Shown here one piece after another: positions 26,682-34,849 of a DNA stretch of 64,000 bases. Positions within the stretch are counted from its first letter, which is position 1. Every line of letters starts with the position of its first letter. Made by a program: the position numbers and the translations under genes. Source of the stretch: an uncultured Bacteroidales bacterium. Lineage in GTDB: Bacteria; Bacteroidota; Bacteroidia; Bacteroidales; Bacteroidaceae. The stretch spans positions 124,001 to 188,000 of the forward strand of contig CADCLN010000001.1 in the NCBI GenBank assembly GCA_902802265.1, written 5' to 3'. Below the pieces are notes generated by a model. The model saw nothing but the letters and a program-made list of their open reading frames with translations, was not told where the DNA came from and made no database searches.

Positions 26682-26682
26682 T

Positions 26683-28275
26683 TTAAAACTCCGATGTGAA
26701 ATGGAATTTGATATGTTTGAAATCTTGCTGTGCCATTTGCAGAACATAGTTGGAGTCGGCAAGGAACACGTCGCGTCCCTCGCGGTCTTTCGCCATGTAT
26801 TGATACTTACGCTTCTTGAAAGCATCCAACTCTGCGTCGTCGTCGCTCTCTACCCAGCAAGCCTTGTAGAGCGAGATAGGTTCCCACTTGCACTTGGCGT
26901 TATATTCGTTTTCAAGTCTGTACTGAATCACTTCAAATTGCAGCTGACCGACCGTACCGATAATCTTTCGCCCATTGAACTGATTGATGAACAACTGAGC
27001 AACACCTTCGTCCATCAGCTGATTGATGCCTTTTTCCAATTGCTTCGTCTTCATGGGGTCGGCATTTTCTATGTATTTGAACATTTCAGGAGAGAAGGAT
27101 GGCAAACCTTTGAAATGCAGCTGTTCGCCTTCGGTCAGTGTGTCGCCGATTTTAAAGATGCCATTGTCGGGCAGACCTACGATGTCGCCTGGCCAAGCTT
27201 CGTCAATCGTTGACTTGCGCTGTGCCATGAACTGTGTCGGACTGCTGAAACGCACGGTTTTCCCAGCCCGCACATGCAGATAGGGAGCATTACGCACAAA
27301 TTTACCAGAACAAACCTTGCAGAAAGCCGTACAACTTCTGTGATTAGGGTCGATGTTTGCTGTGATTTTAAAGACAAAGCCCGTAAACTTAGGTTCTTCA
27401 GGCTGCACCAATCGTTCTTCCGCCGTGGTCGGACGTGGCTGGGGAGCAATCTCCACAAAACAGTCGAGCAATTCCTGCACACCAAAATTGTTCAGAGCTG
27501 AACCAAAGAACACAGGTGCCACTTCTGCATCCAGATAAGTCTGGACATCAAAAGGATCGTACACTCCGTCTATCATCTCCAAGTCTTCACGCAACTTGCC
27601 CGCATCCATGTCACCCACCATTTCGTCGAGCTGAGTGGAGTGAATATCCACATTCACCTTCTCTGTCACCACTTGCTTGTTAGGCGTAAACAAGTTCAGA
27701 TTGTTTTCGTAGATATTATAAACGCCCTTGAAGCGTGCACCCTGATTGATGGGCCAGCTCAACGGGCGTACATGAATTTGCAACTCACTTTCCACTTCAT
27801 CCAGCAAATCGAATGGGTCCCTACCCTCACGGTCCATCTTATTGATAAACACAATGACGGGCGTTTTTCTCATGCGGCACACCGTCATCAGTTTGCGGGT
27901 CTGTGCCTCTACACCCTTTGCGCCGTCAATGACAATGATGGCCGAATCGACAGCCGTCAAGGTACGGAAGGTGTCTTCTGCAAAGTCCTGGTGACCTGGC
28001 GTATCGAGAATATTCACTTTGTAGGGTGGCTGATTGGGGTCGGCACTTTGGGGCAAATAGTCAAACTCCATCACGGAAGTGCTGACCGAAATACCACGCT
28101 GTTTCTCAATCTCCATCCAGTCCGATGTGGCTGTCTTCTTAATTTTGTTCGACTTCACCGCCCCTGCTACCTGAATCTGCCCGCCAAAAAGCAGCAACTT
28201 CTCGGTAAGCGTCGTCTTACCTGCGTCAGGGTGCGAAATAATGGCAAATGTACGTCTTCTTTCTATTTCGTTCAT
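26683..28275 (-). CDS. prfC: Peptide chain release factor 3
   Basis: 530 residues. A GTPase that recycles RF1/RF2 after termination. The G domain shows [16 protein letters not shown] (G1), [14 protein letters not shown] (G2 region), [13 protein letters not shown] (G3, catalytic His present) and VFINKMDRE (G4). The remainder carries domains II and III typical of RF3 (for example [18 protein letters not shown]). The catalytic His and NKMD are intact, in contrast with the EF-G2 paralogue nearby. It is first of the string prfC-sua5-clc-fmt, with its own promoter at 28355-28386. Confidence 0.95.
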   Translation of the reverse strand: MNEIERRRTFAIISHPDAGKTTLTEKLLLFGGQIQVAGAVKSNKIKKTATSDWMEIEKQRGISVSTSVMEFDYLPQSADPNQPPYKVNILDTPGHQDFAEDTFRTLTAVDSAIIVIDGAKGVEAQTRKLMTVCRMRKTPVIVFINKMDREGRDPFDLLDEVESELQIHVRPLSWPINQGARFKGVYNIYENNLNLFTPNKQVVTEKVNVDIHSTQLDEMVGDMDAGKLREDLEMIDGVYDPFDVQTYLDAEVAPVFFGSALNNFGVQELLDCFVEIAPQPRPTTAEERLVQPEEPKFTGFVFKITANIDPNHRSCTAFCKVCSGKFVRNAPYLHVRAGKTVRFSSPTQFMAQRKSTIDEAWPGDIVGLPDNGIFKIGDTLTEGEQLHFKGLPSFSPEMFKYIENADPMKTKQLEKGINQLMDEGVAQLFINQFNGRKIIGTVGQLQFEVIQYRLENEYNAKCKWEPISLYKACWVESDDDAELDAFKKRKYQYMAKDREGRDVFLADSNYVLQMAQQDFKHIKFHFTSEF

Positions 28276-28354
28276 AAAAAAACCAACTCTCTTTCCATGT
28301 ACAAACCGCTGTCATCAATGGACAATTTCACCTTGTACACGATAAAACAGAGTG

Positions 28355-28402
28355 CAAAGTTAGCAAAAAGTTTTCGTTTTAACAAAAATTCTCCTATCTT
28401 TG
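28355..28402. promoter_or_regulatory. Overlapping divergent promoters for prfC and the GH35 gene
   Basis: On the minus strand, TTTG (28383-28386) and TAACTTTG (28355-28362) are 20 nt apart and point to prfC. On the plus strand, TATCTTTG (28395-28402) lies 29 nt before the GH35 ATG, with only TTTT-like sequence at the -33 position. The two elements interleave within 50 bp. Confidence 0.72.
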
Positions 28403-28431
28403 CCCCATAATTTCTATATAATCTTAGTCTT

Positions 28432-30501
28432 ATGAAGAAAATCCTTCTTTTGTTTGCACTCTTACCACAAATCCTTTGTGCGCAAACGACTTTTAAATTT
28501 GGTACATACACCAACCCTGACGGCAGAATTTTGCAAGTAGATAGCCGAGGATTCGTCTTTGACAACAAACCGATCATCCCTGTCATGGGTGAAATCCATT
28601 ATGCGCGTGTTCCCGAACAAGACTGGCGGAGAGAAATTCGCAAAATGAAGGCGGGCGGCATCACCGTCATTGCCACATACGTCTTCTGGATTCATCATGA
28701 ATACGAAGAAGGGCATTGGGACTGGAGTGGCAACCGCAACCTGCATCGTTTTGTTGAAATCTGTGGCGAGGAAGGGATGCCCGTTGTGCTGCGTGTGGGC
28801 CCCTTTTGTCATGGCGAAGTCTATCAGGGCGGTTTCCCCACATGGATGGTGCAAAAATCCATAGACCATCCGCAGCAATACAAACTGCGTTCCACTGCTC
28901 CTGGCTTTCTGGCTGCCACCAACCGACTCTACAACAACATCTTCGCACAGGTGAACGGATTGCTATGGAAAGATGGCGGGCCCATCATCGGCATGCAGCT
29001 TGAAAACGAGTGCCGTGGTCCCTGGACATACTATGCTGCGCTGAAGGAAATGGCTCTCAAGATAGGTTTCGACCTGCCATTCTACACACGCACGGGTTGG
29101 CCCAAGCTCAACGGGAAGGAAGTGTTTGGAGAAATCCTGCCGCTCTACGGTGACTATGCCGACGGATTCTGGGACCGTTCCATGGCAGACATGCCTGGCG
29201 ATTATCCCAAAGCCTTCATCATGAAGGACACTCGTCTTTCGGCTGTGATAGCTACAGAAAGTCTCGGCACCAACCAAAGCACAGAGATGGAACAGAGCGA
29301 TTTGTCATACCCTTACTTTACATGCGAACTGGGAGGCGGCATGATGCCAGCTTACCATCGCCGCATCAACATCTCGGGCAGAGAAATGAAGCCGCTGGCC
29401 ATCTGCAAACTGGGTTCTGGCAGCAACTTGCCTGGCTACTATATGTATCATGGCGGCACCAATCCCTATAATCCTCAGCACACGATGGCCGAAACACAGG
29501 CCACGTCGGTCACCAACTACAACGACATGCCCTATATGAGTTACGACTTCCAGTGTCCGCTGGGCGAAATGGGACAACCGCTCGACGAGTCATACCATTC
29601 AGGCCGTCTGCTCCACCAAATGTTGGCAGATTGGGGTGACCAGCTTTCCCAGATGGACGTGGACACACTCAGCGACCACTACAGCCGTCGCGGAGCGTTT
29701 GAGTTTTATAACGACTATGTTCGCATCCTCCATGAGCAAGGTCAGTCCTACTGCACCTTCCGAGGCATGAAGGCAGGAAACGCCACAATAGACTGGACAA
29801 CCGTAGAACCATTCTGCCAAGCAGACGGCACACTCTACTTCATAGAAATTCCTGGAAAGAAGCCACAAATCTCTATTAACAAAAAGGTATATAAGGCAAA
29901 ACTGAACAAACCCTTCAGCGCCGCAGGGCTTACCCTTTGCGTCTTGTCGAAAGACAAAGCCTACACAGCTTTCAAAATAGATGGCCAGCTGCACTACGCC
30001 CAGCATCATGGCATCCTCTACAAAGATGGCAACACCATCGTGGAGGAATATTGGCAAACTACTCCTTGTGACATCAAGGCTACCCAAACGCAATCCGCTG
30101 CCGCTCCACGCAAAGTACAGCTTGGCAGTCAGAAAGTTGCTGCCATGCCGACCAACGCAGACTTTGAAAAAGCAGCCATCTACGCCCTTGACCTCACCTC
30201 GTTTACGTCCAACGACAACGCTGATCAGTTCCTCAAAATCAACTACAAAGGCGATGTTGCCCGTGTCTATGCCAACGGTAAACTCGTTGAAGACAATTTT
30301 TGGAATGGGAAACCCATGCTTGTCCGTCTCGCAGACCTAATCGGGAAAAAAGTTGAGCTGTGCATCCTTCCGCTTGCCAAGGATTACCCCATCTATTTCC
30401 AAGCCCCACAACGGGCTGAGATAGAAAAAGCGCCCAACGGCATCCTGCTCTCACTCGACAGCATCGAACTGCTGACCCGCCACACCCTTCGGGTGCACTG
30501 A
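28432..30501 (+). CDS. Secreted GH35 beta-galactosidase
   Basis: 689 residues. The signal peptide MKKILLLFALLPQILCAQ is followed by a GH35 TIM barrel: GEIHYARVPEQDWRREIRKMK, ATYVFWIHHE, LRVGPFCHGEVYQGGFPTWM, the acid/base Glu in GMQLENECRG (E193) and a nucleophile Glu in YFTCELGGGM (E299). C-terminal jelly-roll domains follow (about residues 550-689). It removes terminal beta-galactose, probably from pectic galactan or arabinogalactan. It converges on xylA with a large hairpin between them. Length is typical for Bacteroidota GH35. Confidence 0.9.
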   Translation: MKKILLLFALLPQILCAQTTFKFGTYTNPDGRILQVDSRGFVFDNKPIIPVMGEIHYARVPEQDWRREIRKMKAGGITVIATYVFWIHHEYEEGHWDWSGNRNLHRFVEICGEEGMPVVLRVGPFCHGEVYQGGFPTWMVQKSIDHPQQYKLRSTAPGFLAATNRLYNNIFAQVNGLLWKDGGPIIGMQLENECRGPWTYYAALKEMALKIGFDLPFYTRTGWPKLNGKEVFGEILPLYGDYADGFWDRSMADMPGDYPKAFIMKDTRLSAVIATESLGTNQSTEMEQSDLSYPYFTCELGGGMMPAYHRRINISGREMKPLAICKLGSGSNLPGYYMYHGGTNPYNPQHTMAETQATSVTNYNDMPYMSYDFQCPLGEMGQPLDESYHSGRLLHQMLADWGDQLSQMDVDTLSDHYSRRGAFEFYNDYVRILHEQGQSYCTFRGMKAGNATIDWTTVEPFCQADGTLYFIEIPGKKPQISINKKVYKAKLNKPFSAAGLTLCVLSKDKAYTAFKIDGQLHYAQHHGILYKDGNTIVEEYWQTTPCDIKATQTQSAAAPRKVQLGSQKVAAMPTNADFEKAAIYALDLTSFTSNDNADQFLKINYKGDVARVYANGKLVEDNFWNGKPMLVRLADLIGKKVELCILPLAKDYPIYFQAPQRAEIEKAPNGILLSLDSIELLTRHTLRVH

Positions 30502-30509
30502 GAGCACAA

Positions 30510-30556
30510 AGAAGACAGAGGGCACAGAGATTTTTTCTCCATGCCCTCTGTCTTCT
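30510..30556. terminator. Convergent terminator hairpin between GH35 and xylA
   Basis: A perfect 15-bp stem pairs 30510-30524 (AGAAGACAGAGGGCA) with 30542-30556. The loop contains TTTTTT. GTGCAC hexamers at 30493-30498 and 30569-30574 extend the symmetry. Confidence 0.75.
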
Positions 30557-30580
30557 CTGTGCCTTCTGTGCACGTCAGCA

Positions 30581-31894
30581 TTAAGCATACATGGCAACGA
30601 TTGCCTCGTACAGTTCCTGCTTGCCAGAAGTCTGCTTAGGCTCACCGTTCTTCTTGCCATACTCGTAAACCTGTTCCAGGGTGAGCTTGCCGTCTTCGAA
30701 GTCCTTACCCATGCCGCTGTCGAAGCTTGCATAACGCTGAGCCTTCATCTGCTTGTATGGGCTTTCTTCCAGCAACTTAGCTGCACATTCCAGAGCACGA
30801 GCCATTGCGTCCATACCAGCGATGTGAGCAATGAAGATGTCCTCCAGGTCTGTAGAGTTACGACGAGTCTTAGCGTCGAAGTTCGTACCGCCATGACCCA
30901 GACCACCGCCACGGAGGATTTCCATCCAAGCCTGTGTCAGTTCGTAGTTGTCAATGGGGAATTGGTCTGTATCCCAACCGTTCTGGTAGTCACCACGGTT
31001 AGCATCGATAGAACCCAACATGCCATTATCAACAGCAACAGCAAGTTCGTGCTCGAAGGTATGACCAGCCAATGTTGCGTGGTTTACTTCGATGTTCACC
31101 TTGAAATCCTTGTCCAGACCATGAGCCTTCAGAAAGCCGACAACAGTTTCTGTGTCAACATCATACTGATGCTTGCTGGGTTCCATTGGCTTGGGCTCGA
31201 TGAGGAATGTGCCCTTGAAGCCCTTGCTGCGAGCATAGTCACGTGCCATGCCCAGCATAGTAGCCATGTGTTCCTTTTCGCGCTTCTGGTCTGTGTTGAG
31301 CAAGCTCATGTAGCCTTCACGACCACCCCAAAATACATAATTCTCAGCACCCAGCTTGATACCAGCGTCGATAGCGTTCTTAATCTGAACGATAGCGCGA
31401 GCTACAACGTCGAAGTCTGGATTCGTAGAAGCACCGTTCATATAACGAGCATTGCCAAATACGTTGGCAGTTGACCACAACAGCTTGATGCCTGTCTCCT
31501 GCTGCTTCTGCTGCAGATAGTCTGTGATGGCCTTCAGGTTGCTTTCATACTCTGCAATAGAGCTACCTTCGCTAACCAAGTCAACATCGTGGAAGCAATA
31601 GTAAGGAATGCCCAGCTTCTGCATGATTTCAAAACCAGCATCAGCCTTCTGCTTAGCAATAGTCACAGCGTCAGCACCTTCGTTCCATGGGAACTTCTTT
31701 GTACCGCCACCAAACTGGTCGCCGCCTTCTGCACAAAGTGTGTGCCACCAAGCCATTGCAAAGCGCAGCCAGTCCTTCATGGGCTTACCCATGATTACCT
31801 TTTCTGCATCATAATAGTGGAAAGCCATAGGATTCTTGCTTTCCTTGCCTTCAAACTTAATTTTACCAATCTCTGGAAAATACTCTTTTGCCAT
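30581..31894 (-). CDS. xylA: Xylose isomerase
   Basis: 437 residues, the class II length. It converts D-xylose to D-xylulose in the cytoplasm using two divalent metals. Conserved pieces are [39 protein letters not shown] and [17 protein letters not shown], which carry the metal-binding Glu/His/Asp residues, plus [20 protein letters not shown]. It is second in the xylB-xylA pair, 115 nt after xylB with a CCCCCTCTAG element in the gap. Confidence 0.96.
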   Translation of the reverse strand: MAKEYFPEIGKIKFEGKESKNPMAFHYYDAEKVIMGKPMKDWLRFAMAWWHTLCAEGGDQFGGGTKKFPWNEGADAVTIAKQKADAGFEIMQKLGIPYYCFHDVDLVSEGSSIAEYESNLKAITDYLQQKQQETGIKLLWSTANVFGNARYMNGASTNPDFDVVARAIVQIKNAIDAGIKLGAENYVFWGGREGYMSLLNTDQKREKEHMATMLGMARDYARSKGFKGTFLIEPKPMEPSKHQYDVDTETVVGFLKAHGLDKDFKVNIEVNHATLAGHTFEHELAVAVDNGMLGSIDANRGDYQNGWDTDQFPIDNYELTQAWMEILRGGGLGHGGTNFDAKTRRNSTDLEDIFIAHIAGMDAMARALECAAKLLEESPYKQMKAQRYASFDSGMGKDFEDGKLTLEQVYEYGKKNGEPKQTSGKQELYEAIVAMYA

Positions 31895-31954
31895 AAATTT
31901 TTAATTTTAAAAGGTTTATAATTAAAGTTTCGTAAAATCTCCTTCAACTTGTCC

Positions 31955-31998
31955 ACCCCCTAGAGGGGGAGCTAGAGAGGGTCTTATAGGGGGTCTGT
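31955..31998 (-). repeat. CCCCCTCTAG-type intergenic element, copy 2
   Basis: Contains CCCCCTAGAGGGGGAG followed by CTAGAGAGGGTC and a further GGGGGTC block. It lacks the AGTAAAT tract. It lies between xylB and xylA, about 60 nt before the xylA start. Confidence 0.8.
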
Positions 31999-32009
31999 CT
32001 GGTCTTTCT

Positions 32010-33488
32010 CTACTTTCCTTCCAGCACATTTACCCAACGCTTATATGCTTCTATATAAGCACAGTTGTCTGCTACAGGCTCTTCTGTCACAATGTGCTTC
32101 AGCGTCTTAAATGCATCATCGCTATCCTTATAGATGCCTGCACCAATACCAGCACCGTATGCTGCACCCACAGAACCATCCGTTTCGTACAACTCGATGC
32201 TTGCACCAGTCACAGCTGCCAATGTTCTGCGGAACATCGGATTCAAGAACATATTGGCATGACCTGCCTTGATGGTCTTGATTTCGATGCCCATGCCCTT
32301 CATGATTTCCATGCCGTAAGCAAACGAGAACGCAATGCCTTCCTGAGCAGCACGCAGCAGATGGGCCTTCTTGTGAATGTTAAAGTTAATGCCGTGGATG
32401 GAGCAACCCACTTCTTTGTTCTGCAACAGACGTTCTGCACCATTGCCAAACGGAATAATCGTCAGCCCTTCACTACCCACAGGCACCTCATCCGCCAGCA
32501 CATTCATCTCCGAATAGCTTATTCCTTCGGGAGCCACGGTGCGCTTCATCCAGGCATTCAGAATGCCCGTACCATTGATACACAGCAACACACCCAGGCG
32601 CGTGTCGGGCTGCAAGTGGTTCACATGTGCAAAGGTGTTCACACGCGACAACTTGTCGTAGTTCACTTCGCCAAGCACACCATAAACCACACCGCTGGTG
32701 CCACCCGTAGCAGCAATCTCACCTGGTTTCATAACATTCAGCGACAAGGCGTTGTTGGGCTGGTCACCGCCACGATAACTAATGGGTGCACCTTCAGGAA
32801 TACCGAGTTCATCGGCGACAGCCTTGCAAACTTTCGACTGTACAGAGAACGTAGGAACGATGTCTGCGATGATATCTTTGGGGAAACCAAAATAGTTCAT
32901 CACGTCGTCCGACACATTATTAGATATATAATCCCAGAACATGCCTTCCGACAGTCCTGAAACCGTGGTTTGCATTTCACCGCCCGACAACCGCATAGCG
33001 ATGTAGTCGCCTGGCAACATAATCTTGTAAATCTTTCCGAACACCTCTGGCTCGTTCTCCTTTACCCAAGCCAACTTAGCAGCGGTGAAGTTTCCTGGAG
33101 AATTAAGCAGGTGACTCAGACAACGCTCTCCGCCAATAGCCTCAAAAGCAGCCTGTCCGTAAGGCACAGCCCTGCCATCACACCAAATGATAGAGGGGCG
33201 CAAAGCCTTTGCCTGTTTATCCACACACACCAAGCCATGCATTTGGTAACTGATGCCAATAGCTTTCACCTTGCTCAGTCCACCAGCCTTTTCAGCAACA
33301 CGCTTCGTAGCCATCTTCAGTTCGTCCCACCACATCTGGGGGTCTTGTTCTGCCCAACCAGACTGTTTTGAAATAATGGGAGCTTCACAGTCAGGATACT
33401 GTGCACTTGCCACAGTCTGTCCTGTCTCCGCATCAACCAGCGCCGCCTTTACCGACGACGTTCCAATGTCATAACCGAGTAAATACAT
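32010..33488 (-). CDS. xylB: Xylulokinase
   Basis: 492 residues of the FGGY carbohydrate-kinase family. The N-terminal phosphate loop is LLGYDIGTSSVKAALVD. GISYQMHGLVCVD and IIWCDGRAVPYG carry the substrate-binding residues. The C-terminal ATPase lobe has GATGGTSGVVYGV-like sequence and GAAYGAGIGAGIY. It phosphorylates D-xylulose to xylulose-5-phosphate for the pentose phosphate pathway. It is first in the operon with xylA. Upstream is only a shortened -7-like GTAATTTG. The kinase family also uses other sugars, but pairing with xylA makes xylulose the clear choice. Confidence 0.94.
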   Translation of the reverse strand: MYLLGYDIGTSSVKAALVDAETGQTVASAQYPDCEAPIISKQSGWAEQDPQMWWDELKMATKRVAEKAGGLSKVKAIGISYQMHGLVCVDKQAKALRPSIIWCDGRAVPYGQAAFEAIGGERCLSHLLNSPGNFTAAKLAWVKENEPEVFGKIYKIMLPGDYIAMRLSGGEMQTTVSGLSEGMFWDYISNNVSDDVMNYFGFPKDIIADIVPTFSVQSKVCKAVADELGIPEGAPISYRGGDQPNNALSLNVMKPGEIAATGGTSGVVYGVLGEVNYDKLSRVNTFAHVNHLQPDTRLGVLLCINGTGILNAWMKRTVAPEGISYSEMNVLADEVPVGSEGLTIIPFGNGAERLLQNKEVGCSIHGINFNIHKKAHLLRAAQEGIAFSFAYGMEIMKGMGIEIKTIKAGHANMFLNPMFRRTLAAVTGASIELYETDGSVGAAYGAGIGAGIYKDSDDAFKTLKHIVTEEPVADNCAYIEAYKRWVNVLEGK

Positions 33489-33715
33489 ATCTACAAAGAA
33501 TTTGGTTCAACACAATTTTGCTGCAAATTACGTGCTTTTTTCTCAAATCTGTAGCAATTTTTGTTTCTAATTCTTTTCATTATGTTTCAATTTATATTTT
33601 TTCACACAATAACCCCCTTTTTGTCCCATAAAACAGCTTAGGCGGATGTAGCGTCACTCTGAAGGACGAAATCCGATGCACGAAGGAAGATAGATACATA
33701 ATACACGCAGCGGGA

Positions 33716-33869
33716 AAGTTCTCCTACTGCCGGCGCACAGTTTTCCCACTCCAGTGGCACAGTTCTCTGACGGCAGTCGCAATGCAGTGCTACCCCAGCC
33801 GCACAGTTCTCCCACTTTGGCGGCAGAACTTTCCCACCGCGGTCAGAGAACTGTGCCAATGAGGTTTTA
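33716..33869. repeat. 22-bp tandem array 2
   Basis: Units start at 33716, 33738, 33760, 33782, 33804, 33826 and 33848. A representative unit is CAGTTTTCCCACTCCAGTGG plus CA. The frame of exactly 22 bp holds for all seven, though the sequence is more diverged than in array 1. CCACTCCAGTGG in unit 2 matches the CCACTGTAGTGG core of array 1. It lies between xylB and nth, in a 570-bp gene-free stretch otherwise holding only repeat copy B and the nth promoter. Confidence 0.82.
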
Positions 33870-33890
33870 CTACTATCACATGAACTCAAA

Positions 33891-33962
33891 TACAATACTT
33901 GACTGTTGAAACATCAAAACACGGCTCTTGTCGATTCATAACTGAACTCTTGGTAAATTCAG
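33891..33962 (+). repeat. 72-bp dispersed intergenic repeat, copy B
   Basis: Aligns gap-free with copies A, C and D (shared TCAAAACACGGC, TCTTGTCGATTC and AACTGAACTCTTG), more diverged at its 5' end. It directly follows tandem array 2, linking the two 22-bp-periodic repeat types at one locus. Confidence 0.78.
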
Positions 33963-34007
33963 CCTCAACTACCCCAACAGCGTTTTCCACAACATTTTCT
34001 CAAAACT

Positions 34008-34039
34008 GTTGGAGCATAACAAAAAAACGCTTACCTTTG
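34008..34039 (+). promoter_or_regulatory. Promoter of nth
   Basis: GTTG at 34008-34011 (one base off TTTG), then 20 nt, then TACCTTTG at 34032-34039. The ATG is at 34059, giving a leader of about 13 nt. Confidence 0.7.
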
Positions 34040-34058
34040 CGGGCAAAATAAAAAATGC

Positions 34059-34694
34059 ATGAAAAAGCAAGAGCTATACAATCGAATTGTGGCGTATTTC
34101 AGCGAACAAATGCCCGATGTGGATACGGAACTGGAGTATGCTTCACCGTTTCAACTGTTGGTGGCTGTGATATTGAGTGCACAGTGCACCGACAAACGGG
34201 TAAACATGGTTACGCCCCCGCTGTTTCGCGACTATGCCACGGCTGCAGAGATGGCTGAAGCAACGCCCGAAGTCATCTACGAGTATATCAAGAGTGTGAG
34301 TTATCCCAACAACAAGGCCAAGCACCTGGTGAGCATGGCACAAATGCTGCTACGCGACTTCGGAGGTGTAGTACCCGACAATCTGGACGACTTGGTCAAA
34401 CTGCCTGGTGTTGGCAGGAAAACAGCCAACGTCATCCAAGCCGTTGTGTTCGGCAAATCTGCCATGGCTGTGGATACGCACATCTTCCGTGTGAGCCATC
34501 GCCTCGGACTGGTACCCGACTCCTGCACGACACCCTACGCAGTAGAAAAGGAGTTGACCAAGCACTTTCCACCTGATGTCATCCCACGTGCCCATCATTG
34601 GCTTCTGCTGCATGGTCGATATGTCTGTCAGGCACGCACGCCGAAATGCGGTCAATGCGGACTGGCAGAGGTTTGCAAAAGCGTGCGATTATAG
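34059..34694 (+). CDS. nth: Endonuclease III
   Basis: 211 residues. A bifunctional DNA glycosylase/AP lyase for oxidised pyrimidines. The helix-hairpin-helix is LPGVGRKTANVIQ, with the catalytic Asp in AVDTHIFRVSHRLG. The C-terminal [4Fe-4S] loop has four Cys in CQARTPKCGQCGLAEVC (C-x6-C-x2-C-x5-C is kept). The start at 34059 (MKKQELYNRIV) is chosen over an overlapping ATG at 34055 in another frame. It is a stand-alone gene with its own promoter. Confidence 0.95.
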   Translation: MKKQELYNRIVAYFSEQMPDVDTELEYASPFQLLVAVILSAQCTDKRVNMVTPPLFRDYATAAEMAEATPEVIYEYIKSVSYPNNKAKHLVSMAQMLLRDFGGVVPDNLDDLVKLPGVGRKTANVIQAVVFGKSAMAVDTHIFRVSHRLGLVPDSCTTPYAVEKELTKHFPPDVIPRAHHWLLLHGRYVCQARTPKCGQCGLAEVCKSVRL

Positions 34695-34708
34695 CGGGCA
34701 GTTTTGCA

Positions 34709-34819
34709 ACCACAGATTACACAGATTACTCTTTACACAGATTACACGAATCTCTTTTATAAACAGTTTTTCCCAAAGCCCAGCGGGGGCTTTGGGAAAA
34801 ACTGTGTAAAATCTGTGGT
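34709..34819. mobile_element. MITE-like element with ACCACAGATT terminal inverted repeats (111 bp)
   Basis: Begins ACCACAGATTACACAG (34709-34724) and ends with the inverted form CTGTGTAAAATCTGTGGT (34802-34819). Inside is a perfect 19-bp hairpin (34763-34781 with 34787-34805, loop AGCGG). It carries no coding capacity. It lies between convergent nth and a GH2 gene and may act as a terminator. The same ends recur at 58890-59235. Confidence 0.75.
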
Positions 34820-34849
34820 CCTTATACTTCCAAAGGTTGAGTACGGCTA

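Noticed and set aside
33638-33895. 85-residue protein on the minus strand
   Set aside because: The frame is created by tandem array 2; its Cys/Trp/Pro repeats mirror the 22-bp units.
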